Below, piece after piece: positions 24,640 through 36,500 of a stretch of 64,000 nucleotides of DNA (within the stretch, counting starts at the first letter, position 1; each line of letters begins with the position of its first letter). The stretch covers positions 69,750,982 through 69,814,981 of the forward strand of contig NC_089492.1 in the NCBI RefSeq assembly GCF_036850765.1, in the 5' to 3' direction. The translations under genes were made by a program, and so were the position numbers. The notes below the pieces were generated by a model. It was not told the origin of the DNA. It saw only the letters and a list, made by a program, of their open reading frames with translations, and did no database searches. Source of the stretch: Saccopteryx bilineata. Taxonomy: Eukaryota > Chordata > Mammalia > Chiroptera > Emballonuridae.

Positions 24640-25195
24640 TGCAGTTTTAGGAATCAATCTATATGATACTGTTACTGAGGAGTTTGAGTTCTTGTCTGCT
24701 GATATAAAAGAGTTTAGACCAGAGGCACTGATGAAAGCAAAGGCAGGTTTACTGAGGCTCTGCAGAGGGTGAGGACATGGAGACAGGGTCCCAGGCTCTA
24801 CACCTGGAATGTGGAGCTCAGGGGTGTTTGTGGCTTGAGGGCATGGAAGTTGCTGGAATTAACCAATCAGGGAGTAGGTTAGCAAGCTTCTCCCTTTTTG
24901 GAACACAGACGTCCGGTATATGAACAATGATGTCCAATATATATCAGCAAAGCAAAGCATTCTGGGATTGTGCAGCACTTATTATGGGATACAGAAAGAA
25001 TCTTTCCCAATCAGGTACTGAATTTGTCTCTGTGATTTGTAGCTTGGCTTTAGATATGAAAAAGAAACTTAAAAGGAGTCAGGTTATTTCCTGAACCATT
25101 GTTTTATAGCAACCTATTGAGAATCGCCATAGTTCAGGTAGGGCTTGACTAGGTGGAGCAATTTTGGGGAACATTTTATTCTCCCTGTTTCAATA
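24640..25195 (-). mobile_element. Possible LTR-derived segment
   Basis: Read on the minus strand, GCAGAGCCTCAGTAAACCTG followed by a T-rich CTTTGC stretch looks like an LTR polyadenylation region. ACCAATCAGGG-type and GGGATTGTGCAGC phrases also occur. I could not fix TG/CA ends or a target duplication, so this stays tentative. Confidence 0.3.
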
Positions 25196-26594
25196 CAAGT
25201 TTTGGCTCAGAAAGATCCTGCTTCTTAAAGTGGTTGGCCTTTAAATTCTGAATACAACTGAAAAGCATATTTTCATCGTTCTTAGGTAGCTTGTACACAC
25301 AGCTCCTCCGCTCATTATGGAAATAGCCTGCAGAAGTCATGGGAACAAATTTTCTAAAATATTTTGTTCACTGTAGGGGAAGGTCAGTGCCACTGTTTCC
25401 TCCCCCTTGAAGGAGCTTATTTATCACTCGTGGCACTTCCCTGTCCCTCCCCTGGGAGGTAAAGGATTCATCTGGCTAATAAGTATAACTAACTCCACGA
25501 TGAGTACTGCCCTCGAACCTGGCTTCCCTGAGCTGTTCCTTTGGCCACCAAAGTAAGCTACACCCCCAACTTCACCTTTGTCATGATGTTTTATGTCTCA
25601 CTTTTATTTCTGAGCTGATTCAGCTCTCGAGCTGAGATAGAGTCTGTGTTTTTATTTCGGGTCCCATTGAATACTCCCAATACTTGGTGCTTGAAACAAA
25701 AACATTGACACGTACAAAAACAAGAGGCGAATTTGGGAAAGAAAGGTTGTTAGAGGAGGAAGGGGTTTATGGCTTTGGACTTTAGATGGCAGCATGTAAG
25801 CAGGTGTGTTGACTTCCACAGTTTTTCTGGGCTTACCTCAAGCCAGACGGGATTTTAGAATTGTGCAGTTGACTGTGCGGGAATTATCATACTGGAGAAC
25901 CTCCATTTATGACAGCATTATGCACACACACAAAAATTGTTGTATAGAAGTAAGATTGTACTTTGTAGATTCAAGAAAATGGTGCCCGGACCCCGCTGCT
26001 CTTACAGAAGCTTGGGAGGTGAGAGGGACATGGTAAGGGCTCCAGCTTGAGCAGATGCTTACACATGTGCAGGAAACTAGGGGTATAGCCTGTAGCAGCT
26101 CACTGTGCAGGTAGAGTCTCCAGAGAAGTCGTTGCCCAGGTGAAGGAGCGACTGGAGAGAAAAGCAGCTTTGTCTTTTGGGGACTTTTCTCTTGAGAAGA
26201 AAAGTTTATACTGGTTTTACCATCTTTTTACCTGGGCCCACTGAGGCAGGGCAGTCATGCCCGTGTCCTAGGGCTACCTTTCCGTGATTCATACCAGGCG
26301 CCTAGGTGAAAAGGGCTTAACCTACTCACCCAAATCCCATCTGCAAGCAGGGGGCTGAATTGGAAACTGGAGACTGTCTTAGAGTTCAGGGACCTTATCA
26401 CAGACTCCAGAGTTTAAAAATGTCAGATACCTTCCAGGCGGTGATAGAATTCACAGGTGTTGTGCAGGTACGCCAGGAGGAAAAGCTGGTGATAAATACA
26501 CGGGATTCAAAAATGGTGGGAGCACACAGTATTGAGGGACCAAATCTGAGGGATGGTCCTCACTCGCTGCCCTGCCCCCCTCTGCCCCGTGCAG
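25196..26594. other. No recognised feature
   Basis: Unclassified DNA with 60-90 codon frames and no recognisable domain, splice structure or repeat. Confidence 0.35.
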
Positions 26595-26764
26595 TGGTTC
26601 CCAAACATTCAGCTGCATCAGAACGATGAAACCACGGGTGGCTGGGCCCCACCCCCTGAGATTCTGATTGGTTAGGTCTGGGCAGGCCTGAGAATAAGCA
26701 TCTCTAAGAAGTCCCCAGTGCACCTAAGAGTGCTGGTCTGGGGTCCACACTTTGGGAACCACTG
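26595..26764 (+). mobile_element. MER5A hAT fossil
   Basis: The ends are CAGTGGTTCCCAAACATTC and CACTTTGGGAACCACTG. Inside are AGATTCTGATTGGTTAGGTC and GCATCTCTAAGAAGTCCCC, in MER5A order. It is 170 bp and non-coding. The 8-bp flanks are too similar in composition to score confidently. Confidence 0.85.
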
Positions 26765-28669
26765 CCCCAGGGGAAGAGGCTTCAGAGCACCAGTTTGCTT
26801 CAGGTCAGGGGTCTGCCAGAGGTGGTTTCCAGCAGCAGCCCCCCTGGGTTGGCAGGGGAAATGTTCTCTAGGCGGAGGGGTTCTTAGGGTTAAGCAAATA
26901 TCATTTTAAGTCCGTTAAAAACCTGGGGGGAAAAAAGGGTGATAGTTACTGGTCCCCTGAAAGACCTCACCATTCCTTTTCCAATTAAAATAGAAAATGA
27001 ATTACCATTCTTTCTATTTTATGAAAAATAAAATGAACAGAGGGTTGGGATCCTGGATGTTGCCTCAGGTGAGAACAGTCTTTGCTCAGTTATTCTCTCT
27101 CCACCTTCCCTGAGTACCACCAGTCATAATCAACAGGTTATTTACAAAAGTTCACCTTCTTTTAGGCCCTGTCACTATTGCCTGGGTTCAGCTGTTTACC
27201 ATTTGTCCTGCAGAACTATTCAAATTCTCATGCCTCTGTTTTCTCACTTGTCAACCAACTGCAATGCTGTCAGACTTTAAAAAGAGTCGAAATACGTTAA
27301 GGAGCTTAGCAGAGTGTCTGCCACATAGCAAGTGTGTTGTAGTTTCATTACCTGTTACCTAGTGTTCTAGGGTAGAAATACAAGCTACCGGAGGAGTGCC
27401 TGACCTGGGCAGGAAAGCCACAGGGATGGTGAACCCCCAACCTCAAAGAAGCAGGAGTATGAGCTGGCAAAGGAGCAGCGGGATCCGGGTGGGAGCAGGC
27501 TCATTCCATGAAGGAGATGCTCTGACCCCCCTGAAAAAGGACAAAGTGGTCAGACTGGAGGGACTGGTGGACGGCCAGGAAAGCTGGAACATGAGAGTGG
27601 CTGGAGTGGGACTGCAGGAGCCTAGAAAGGGCTAAGTTGTTCCAGAATTTCTGGAGCACACACGATTCGTGTCCGTTAATGCCATATAACTGAGCTGGGG
27701 GAATAAGCTTACACAGATAATCTTAAATGCAGGGCAGCACGTGACAAGGAGTGCAGTGAACTGCTGGTACCAGGAGTCTGCCAAGAGGCATCCATCATCC
27801 CTTCTGCTGCTATTTCCAGTTAAACTGTTTGACACCCACGTCCTGAGTTTTACGTGTGCTTTGGCCCTATGTGCCCTGTTCTTGCTGGGCTGCACTGTCC
27901 TCGCTGTAAGATACTCTTCACTGCATGTGAACCCTGTGACCCAAGCTGTCTCCAGGTCTCAATGGTGTTTCCTGGGGCCTTCAGGATCTTCCTGGTATAC
28001 CAGACTCAGGCACCTGGCATGCCAGCTGCATCCACCCCGTGTCCACGCTGCGCTTCCAGTTGTGGACATGGACCCAGCCTGAACACAGGGCAGCTATTAG
28101 ACCTGGCCTGGTGCCCACACATGCCAACCTGTCCTGCCCTTCTGTCTCAGCAGCTTCTCTGATTCTACAGGGCAAAGTCCTACTTTCTACTCATCCCTAG
28201 CCCCAGAGATGATGGACACTGGGCTTTTGAAAGGGGGAGAGTCAGTGTGCATTGGAATGGTGGGTACGTAGTTTTTGTATAAGATGTGGAACTCAAGTTG
28301 GTGTGACAGGGAAGAGCTGAACATAATGAAGGAAGGAAAAGTTGGGGTGGGTGTTTAATGTGAGGAAGAATACAATGAGAGGGTCTCTGCCAGGGACTGA
28401 GAGGAAAAATCAGGGAGTGAGACCAGGAAGGCACAGAAACTGAAACCCAGACAAGTGTTTACGAAAGTGGTGATCTATGATGTTTTACGAGTTGTTAGAC
28501 TGTTAGAGATCTGATGCATTTTCACATTTGTTATTATTACTTATAGGGAAATCTCCTTTAAGCAATGGAGTGCTCCACCAGTGACCACCACAAAGTCGAC
28601 ATTCATCCTGTTCCATGATGCACAGACAGGTACAGCTTACGCAGAGTCAGCTGACGGTCCCTGGGGTCC
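26765..28669. other. No recognised feature
   Basis: Several frames of 80-113 codons overlap on both strands (for example 27,741-28,082 plus and 28,180-28,434 minus). None has a recognisable domain, and the opposite-strand overlap argues against real coding. No repeat was recognised. Confidence 0.35.
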
Positions 28670-28830
28670 AGCTTCTTGAATTCTGGAATCATACTACCTA
28701 TGTGGCCTTGAGCAAGTTACTCAGCTTCCTCATTTTTCCCATCTGTCATATGTATTAAAATAGAACCTGTTTCATGGAGTTGTTAAGAGGGTCAGATAAT
28801 TTAATATGTATGATTAAAATAGGTCCACTT
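28670..28830 (+). mobile_element. MIR SINE fossil
   Basis: The order TTGAATTCTGGAATC, GTGGCCTTGAGCAAGTTACT, CAGCTTCCTCATTTTTCCCA, GAACCTGTTTCATGGAG, TTGTTAAGAGGGTCAGATAA follows the MIR core. Confidence 0.8.
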
Positions 28831-29383
28831 ACATAGTAAGTTAGCAAATCACTGTTTCAATATTATTATATATAATTGTTATTATACAACTATTACTTAT
28901 GAATTATTATATGACTGGTATTAGTCAATATTTTGAATGCTGCTTTAGACATGAGTTCACATCTCTCATATAATTGTTTCTTTTTTAAATCATTTTTTAC
29001 TGTGACTTTCACTGCATACCAAGACAAGTGCTTAAGATTTATATGAACATTTTCATTCACATGACCATATAATTTATCCTTCAAAATGGGATACTGAGAG
29101 AGATTTGAGCTGCTATGAACAGTGACACTAAGTCAACCAGCATGGGCTGGCGCCTGTTGTCTCCTAAATCAGTGAATAAGAAATGGTGGCTCCCGGGTAA
29201 TGCCACCCTGATCAAGAAACAGGAATGTCACTAGACTCTCAGCAGCTTCCCCCATATCTCCTGTAGGTCAAAACCTCTCCCCAGACCCATCATGTAATAG
29301 CTAGCCTCTCCTTTAAAGTAACAGTTCACATGCTTTCATTTGTGTTGTACACCTAAATTTGTACTCTTAAAAAATATAACGTA
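28831..29383. other. No confident feature
   Basis: AT-rich, then mixed DNA. The phrase around 29,205-29,230 (ATCAAGAAACAGGAATGTCA) resembles an old LINE segment but is too short to call. Confidence 0.3.
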
Positions 29384-30160
29384 TTTTTTATGTTTTTATT
29401 TTTTATTGATTTTAATTTATTGTGTTTACATAGATTCTACTGTTGCCCCAAATGCATCCCCCCACCCCATATTCCCCTCAACATCTCCCTTGCCCTCCTC
29501 CCAACAGCGCCCTCCCCCTTCCCTTCAGGTTTATCCCATCCTATCATCCTCTTTCCTTCTGTCCTCTTTTCCTCTGGTCCCTTTGATCTCTCCTCTGTTT
29601 CAATTCTGTTTCTCAGTTCACATTGTTCATTGGATTTCTCAAATGAGTGAGGTCATATGATATTTTTCTTTTTCTGCCTTGTTTATTTCACTTAACATAA
29701 TAGTTTTCAGGTCCATGCATGTTGTCACAAAAGGTAAGATTTCCTTCTTTTTCATGGTCCCATAGTATTCCATTGTATATATGCACCACCGCTTTTTAAT
29801 CTGATTGTCTACTGATGGACACTTAGGCTGTTTCCAGATCTTCACTATTGTGAACAATGCTGCCATAAACATGGGGATGCATTTCTCCTTTTAAAACAGT
29901 TCTATGGTGTTCTTGGGGTATATTCCTAAAAGTGGGATAACTGGGTCAAAGGCAGTTCAATTTTTAATTTTTTGAGGAATCTCCAAACTTTTTCACAGTG
30001 GCTGCACCAGTCTACATTCCCACCAGCAGTGCAGGAGGGTTCCCTTTTCTCCACATCCTCGCCAGCACTTATTCTGTGTTGTTTTGTTGATGAGCACCAT
30101 TCTGACTGGTGTGAGGTGATATCTCATTGTGGTTTTAATTTGCATTTCTCTAATGATTTA

Positions 30161-30190
30161 CACTGGGGAACAGATTTTTTTTTTCATTTT
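30161..30190 (+). repeat. Left terminal inverted repeat
   Basis: CACTGGGGAACA matches the inverse of the right terminus perfectly, then degenerates into a T run. The partner is at 32454-32483. Confidence 0.88.
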
Positions 30191-30484
30191 CTGTTGGATG
30201 AGATTTTAGAACTGTTTCTATATGTTTCTGCAATGCTAATTCCAAATCTGAAATCTGTTTCTTGGTACGTGTTCTAGTTTTTATGCAATTTTAGTTTCTT
30301 TTTGTTACAGTTAATGGCGTGCATTAGTTTTTAAATTAGAGTTAAAGGTCAATGACTCTTCCATTGAACATAACCACAAGGCAATTAATGTTTTACAAAC
30401 ATCACTTTTACATAATTGTGGTTGTTTTTAAATGTAAAAATTATCTGATAAAAACACCCTCTTATTTTGTTTTAAGATGGAATC

Positions 30485-32132
30485 CTGGCTTCTTCGAGTA
30501 GGCATAAATGTAAGAATAGTCCTGACACTTTCTGTTATATATGTGGCTGTTACACACTTCAATGTAAAAGGTGAAATATTTCATTATTTGTGACACGTGC
30601 ATATATTGCCTATTTTCAAGTTCCCCTTGGTGATCAAGACAAGAATTGGGCTCCTCATATTGTGTGTCATAATTCTAATGAAATGCTTCGTGACTGGACA
30701 AAAGGAAAAAGCAAAGGAATGTCATTTGGTATTCCCATGGTTTGGCATGAACCTAAGGACCACAGCAGTGACTGTTATTTCTGTCTGATCCACACAAAGG
30801 GCATTGGCAAGAAAAAACAGCATATGATCACATATCCTAATATTCCTTCAGCAATACGACCTATCCCACACTCTGAGACACTCCTGGTTCCAGTTTTCAT
30901 TGGTTTTCTTTCTTCTCAGAATGAAGAAAGTAAACATGGTGATCAAGTGTATTTTGATAAGATGCATGAGGAAATGGTTGTATAATCTGAAGTGTCTTCT
31001 TCTGATGCCAAGCAGTCATTAACCTCTCAGCAGTTTAGTCAACCTGAATTGAATGACTTAGTAAGAGATTTGGGCCTATCAAAGAAAGCAGCTGAGTTAT
31101 TAGCCTCCAGACTTCAAGAAAAAAAAATGTACTTCACTATTCAGCTAAAGTATCCCATTTCAGGAAGCGTGAACAAATTTTTATGGACTTTTTTTCCAAA
31201 GACAAACACTTTGTTTACTGTCATGATATTAATAGTCTTCTCAGCCAGCTAGGTGATACCACTTACAGTCCAACAGAATGGCAGCTATTTCTTAACAGCT
31301 CTAAACGGAGTCTGAAATGTGTTCTCCTACACAATGGTAATGTTTATGCAGCGGTTCCAATTGGTTATTCAACTCATCTGCAAGAAGATTATAATGACAT
31401 AAAAATTGTCCTCAACTTTCTGAAGTATGAGGGCCATAACTGGATCATTTGTGTGGATCTTAAAATGGTAAATTTCCTACTAGGACAGCAGAGAAGTTTC
31501 ACAAAGTATCCTTGCATTCTGTGTTTGTGGGACAGCCGAGCTTGGGAGAAACACTGGACACAGAAGGAGTGGCCGAAATGTGAAACTCTGGAAGTAGGGA
31601 TGCAAAATATTGTGAATGAACCTGTAGTTAATCGAGACAGGATCTTTCCCCCCCCAACACTACACATCAAACTTGGCTTAATGAAGCAGTTTGTTCAGGC
31701 TTTGAACAGAGAAAGTGAATGCTTTCAACATGTTATTTCTGCTTTTCCTGGATTGTCTTTCGAGAAGATAAAATTAGGTGTATTTAATGGACCTCAAATT
31801 CAAACCCTCATATGTGATGAAGAATTTGCCAGAAGATGAATAAGGAGGAGAAAGCAGCATGGCAGTCTTTTGTGACAGTTACAAAAAACTTCCTTGGCAA
31901 CAAAAAATACAGAAAACTATTAACTTCTGCCTCAAAAGATGCTGTTGTCTTTCTGAGACATTGGATGTAACATGAGCATTAAGATTCATTTCCTGAACAG
32001 TCACCTTGATAAGTTTCCCAAAAATCTTGGAGCTGTTAGTGATGAGCAGACCACTGCTGGAGTATCAAACGAGATTGTCCTTAACAAGTACACAAATGCA
32101 AGAGCTACAAACGCAAATTTTTGCCTGAATAG
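30485..32132 (+). pseudogene. Transposase of the CMC/Chapaev3-like element, inactivated
   Basis: About 550 codons, recognised as a protein family common in arthropod genomes and usually left unnamed there. The probable initiator is CTG at 30485 (a lost ATG). N-terminal Cys-rich blocks FCYICGCY and APHIVCHN suggest zinc binding. Further landmarks are WTKGKSKG, IPMVWHEPKDH, DLGLSKKAAELLASRLQEK, SSKRSLKCVLLHNG, ICVDLK (candidate catalytic Asp), YPCILCLWDSR (C-x2-C), LHIKLGLMKQF, LGAVSDEQ and the end SYKRKFLPE with TAG at 32130. Lesions: TGA at 30572, TAA at 30983, a frameshift near 31150-31165, a frameshift near 31833, further stops near 31921 and 31953, a deletion of roughly 25 codons at about 32049 just after DEQ, and TAA at 32082. 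The DDE-type mechanism is inferred from the family, not shown. Confidence 0.85.
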
Positions 32133-32453
32133 AATTTAAATAAGTTTTGCACAATTTTATAATTAAAATAAGTGTTTTAATATGTTCTATTTCGAAATTG
32201 TAGACAAATTCTGATGCAATTATATCTTTTAGTGTACTAGTGTATTTATTGCATTATATAAATTATTATATTTTCACAAAGATGATGCCCAAGAAGACAT
32301 TCTACTTCATTATGTTAAACTAAATGTTGAAAATTTTACAATAAGATGAAAACCTAAAATCTTGAATTGCAAAAAAAATTGTAGCTTACAGAGAAAAACT
32401 AATATCAGATTTGAGATCAGCATACACGAATTAGGTAAGAACAAGTGTATTTG

Positions 32454-32483
32454 TGGATGCAACAAAAATTTTGTTCCCCAGTG
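32454..32483 (-). repeat. Right terminal inverted repeat
   Basis: It ends TGTTCCCCAGTG, inverse of the left terminus (with G between T runs as TTTTGTTCC). The L1 sequence resumes after a TTA duplication. Confidence 0.88.
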
Positions 32484-32655
32484 TTAGTGATATTGAGCAT
32501 TTTTTCATATGCCTATTGGCCATCTGTATGTCCTCTTTGGAGAAGTGCCTATTCATTTCTTTTGCCCATTTTTGATTGGATTGTTTATCTTCCTGGTGTT
32601 GAGTTTTACAAGTTCTTTATAAATTTTGGTTATTAACCCCTTATCAGACGTGTTG

Positions 32656-33333
32656 TCAAACATATTCTCCCAATGTGTAGTTTGTCTTTATTCTGTTCTT
32701 ATTGTCTTTGGCTATGTAAAAGCTTTTTAGTTTGATATAGTCCCATTTGTTTATCTTGTCTTTTATTTCACTTGCCCTTGGAGATAAATCAGCAAATATA
32801 TTGCTGCGAGAGATGCAATAGAGCTTACTGCCTATGTTTTCTTCTAAGATGCTTATGGTTTCATGGCTTACATTTAAGTCTTTTATCCATTTTGAGTTTA
32901 TTTTTGTGAATGGTGTAAGTTGGTGGTCTAGTTTCATTTTTTTGTAGGTAGCTGTCCAATTTTTCCAACACCATTTGTTAAAGAGGTTGTCTTTATTACA
33001 TTGTATGCCTTTACCTCCTTTGTCAAATATCAGTTGTCCATAAAGGTGTGGATTTATTTCTGGGTTCTCTGTTCTGTTCCATTGATCTATATGCCTGTTC
33101 TTATGCCAGTACCAAGCTGTTTTGAGTACAATGGCCTTGTAGTATAGCTTGATATCAGGAAGTGTAATACCTCCCACTTTATTCTTCCTTTTAAAGACTG
33201 CTGAGGCTATTCGTGTTCTTTTTTGGTTCCATATAAGTTTTTGGAATATGTGTTCTATATCTTTGAAGTATGTCATTGGTATTTTAATTGGTATTGCATT
33301 GAATTTATAAATTGCTTTGGGTAATATAGACAT
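32656..33333 (-). pseudogene. L1-B ORF2 C-terminal segment (open over 225 codons)
   Basis: This uninterrupted minus-strand frame corresponds to the post-RT region of L1 ORF2p. It starts at [19 protein letters not shown] and includes [49 protein letters not shown] and [14 protein letters not shown]. It has no RT core or endonuclease because the element is 5' truncated, and it is cut off at the transposon side. The long open frame suggests L1-B is not very old. Confidence 0.85.
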
Positions 33334-33544
33334 TTTAATGATGTTTATTCTTCCTAACCATGAGCATGGTATATGCTTCTACTTGTTTGTATCTTCCTTG
33401 ATTTCTCTTATCAATGTTTTATAATTTTTCTAATACAAGTCTTTAATCTCCTTGGTTAAATTTAGAACCATATAAAAACAATGACAAAAAAAGAAAAGAG
33501 AAGAACCAAACAAGATACAGAGCTATCAGAAAACAATATATAAA

Positions 33545-36500
33545 ATGGCATTAGAAAAGCTCAAGTGTCAATAATTGTATTAAATGTAAATGTATTGGAC
33601 TCACCAATAAAAAGACACAAAGTAGCAGAGTGGATCAAAAAAGAAAATCCAATGATATGTGGCCTTCATGAAACACATTTAAGCTACAAGGATAAAAAAC
33701 AAATTCAAAGTGAAAGGTTGGAAAACAATTCTCCAAGCAAATAATATCCAAAGAAAAGCAAGTGTAGCCAGTCTCATTCATATTTAACAATGCTGACTAC
33801 AAGACAGCAAAGGTAATCAGAGACAAAGATGGCCATTTCATAATGATAAAGGGGACATTGAATCAAGAAGACGTAACACTTCTTAATATATATGCACCAA
33901 ACCAAGGAGCACCAAAGTATAAAAGACATCTACTAACTGATCTAAAATAAAACTAACAAAAATACAAGCATACTTGGAGACCTCAATATACTGCTGATGG
34001 CTCTAGATCATTCATGCAAACAGAAAATCAATAAAGAAATATTGGCCTTAACCAAAAGACTACAACAATTGGATATGGTAGACATCTACAGGACATTTCA
34101 CTCCAAAACACCAAAGTATACATTTTTCTCCAGTGTATGTGGAACATTCTCAAGAATTGACCATATGTTGAGAAACAAAACTAACATCAACAAATTCAGA
34201 AAGATTGAAATTATACCAAGCATATTTTCTGACCACAAAGCTTTGAAAGTAGAATTCAACTGCAAAAAAGAAGTAAACAAACGCACAAAAATGTGGAAAT
34301 TAAACAACATACTTCTAAAATATAAGTGGGCCAATGAAGAATTAAAAGCAGAGAAAAAAAAAGATATATACAGACACACCAAAATGACAATACAAATTAT
34401 CAGAATCTTTGATATGCTGCAAAAGTAGTAATAAGAAGGAAGTTCATATCATTACAGGATTATATGAAAAATAAGAGAAAGCTCAAGTAAACAACTTAAC
34501 ATCACATCTTAAGGAACTAGAAAAAGAAGAACAAAGGCAACCCAAATCAGCAGAAGAAAGGAAATAATAAAAATCAGAGCAGAAATAAATGAAGTAGAGA
34601 ACAGAAATACTACAGAAAAAGGTCAATAAAACAAGGAGCGGGTTTTTTGAAAAGATCAAGAAAACAACTAAACCCTTGGCAAGACTCACTAAGGAGAACA
34701 GACAAAGGACTCATATAAACAAAATCCAAAATGAAAAAGGGAAAATCACCACAGATATCATAGATATACAAAGAACTATTGAGAATACTATGAAAAACTA
34801 TATGCCACCAAATTTAACAATGTAGAAGAAATGGATAAATTCCTAGAATAATACAATCTTCCTAGACTCATTCATGAAGAAGTAGAAAACCTAAACAGAC
34901 CCATAAGCAGGGAAAAAATAGAAACAACTATGAAAATCCTCCCCCAAAAATAAAATTCCAGGGCCAGACAGGTATACTAGAGAATTCTATCAAACATTCA
35001 AAGAAGATTTGGTTTCTATTTTACTCAAAGTCTTCCCAAATATTGAAAAAGCAAGACTTCCAAATACATTTTGTGAAGTCAACATACATACCCTCATACT
35101 AAAACCTGGCAAGGACAACACAAAAAAAGAAAACTGCAGACCAATATCTCTAATGATTACAGATGCAAAAATCCTAAACAAAATACTAGCAAATCGGATA
35201 CAACAACACATTAAAAAAATAATTCATTATGATCAAGTGGGATTCATCCCAGAATCACAAGAATGGTTCAACATACATAAAACAGTTAACATAATACACC
35301 ATATCAACAAAACAAAGAACAAAAACCATCTGATCATATTAATAGATGCAGAAAAGGCATTCGATTAAATACTACACCATTTTATGTTTAAAACACTCAA
35401 CAAAACAGGTATAGAAGGAAAATATCTCAACATAATAAAGGCCATTTATGAAAGCTATCAGCTAACATAATATTAAATGGCAAAAAACTGAGGACTTTTC
35501 CTCTAAAATCAGGAACAGGACAAGGTTGTCCACTCTCTCCACTCTTATTCAACATAGGGTTTCACTTTTTGCAAATGATATGATCCTATACATCGAAAAC
35601 CCCAAAGACTCCACAAAAAGACTATTAGAAATAATAAACCAATACAGTAAGGTCACAGGATACAAAATTAATATACAGAAGTCTATTGCCTTTTTATATG
35701 CAACAATGAAACTTCAGAAAATAAACTAAAAAAAAATCTCTTTTGCGGTTGCAACAAAAAAATAAAATACCTAGGAATAAACATAACAAAGAATGTAAAG
35801 GACCTATATAATAAAAAGTACAAAGCATTGTTAAGGGAAATCGAAAAAGATACAATGAAATGAAAAAATATTCCTTGTTCTTGGATAGAAAAAATAAATA
35901 TAGTTAAAATGACCATTTTACCCAAACCAATATACAAATATAATGCAATTCCCATCAAAATTCCAATGTCATTTTTTAAAGAAATGGAACAAAAATCATC
36001 AGGTTTATATGGAAATATAAAAAAACCTTGAGTAGCCAAAATAATCCTAAGGAAAAAGAACAAAGCTGGGGGCATTACAATACCTGATTTCCAATTGTAT
36101 TATAGAGCCACGATAATCAAAACAGCATGGTATGGCAGAAAAATAGACACTCAGACCAGAGGAACAGAATAGAGAGCCCAGAAATAAAACCACATATATA
36201 TGGTCAAGTCATCTTTGATAAAGGAGCCAAAAGCACACAATGGAGAAAAGAAAGCCTCTTCAATACATGTTGCTGGGAAAATTGGAGAACCACATGCAAA
36301 AGAATGAAACTTGACTACAGTTTGTCCTCTTGTACCAAAATTAATTCAAAATGGATGGCCTAAATATAAGATTTTTTTTTTCATTTTTCCGAAGCTGGAA
36401 ACGGGGAGGCAGTCAGACAGACTCCCGCATGCACCCGACTGGGATCCACCTGGCATGCCCACCAGGGGGCAATGCTTTGCCCCTCTGGGGTGTTGCTCTG

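Larger units (their letters stand above)
30161..32483 (+). mobile_element. CMC/Chapaev3-like DNA transposon inserted in L1-B
   Basis: The left end is CACTGGGGAACAGATTTTTT and the right end is the inverse, TTTTGTTCCCCAGTG. The first 12 bases are a perfect inverted repeat, with looser T/A-rich pairing beyond. TTA lies outside both ends (30158-30160 and 32484-32486). The L1 on either side reads as one uninterrupted sequence around a single TTA once the element is removed, apart from one extra T on the left. The element is 2,323 bp and holds one decayed transposase gene in plus orientation. A 3-bp TWA target fits what I recall of the Chapaev3 group; that assignment is inference. No second ORF is visible. 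Confidence 0.85.
29384..33468 (-). mobile_element. L1-B: 5'-truncated L1, split by a DNA transposon
   Basis: The minus-strand L1 has its 3' end at low coordinate. The left part, 29384-30157, carries the 3' UTR and ORF2 end (plus-strand CATAGTATTCCATTGTATAT, GTGAACAATGCTGCCATAAA, TTGCATTTCTCTAATGATT). The right part, 32487-33468, continues the same L1 without loss (GTGATATTGAGCATTTTTTC, GGCCATCTGTATGTCC). The 30161-32483 transposon sits exactly at that break. The L1 loses homology at about 33468, where L1-C begins in the opposite orientation. Its 3' UTR differs from that of L1-A, so it is another subfamily. Confidence 0.9.

Noticed and set aside
27741..28434. 113- and 102-codon plus-strand frames and 84-codon minus-strand frame
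   Set aside because: No homology or domain could be recognised and the strands conflict. They could only be revisited with transcript data.
29384..33468. Reading L1-B as two separate L1 fragments
   Set aside because: The two parts join base-for-base at the transposon target (TTA), so it is one L1 interrupted once.
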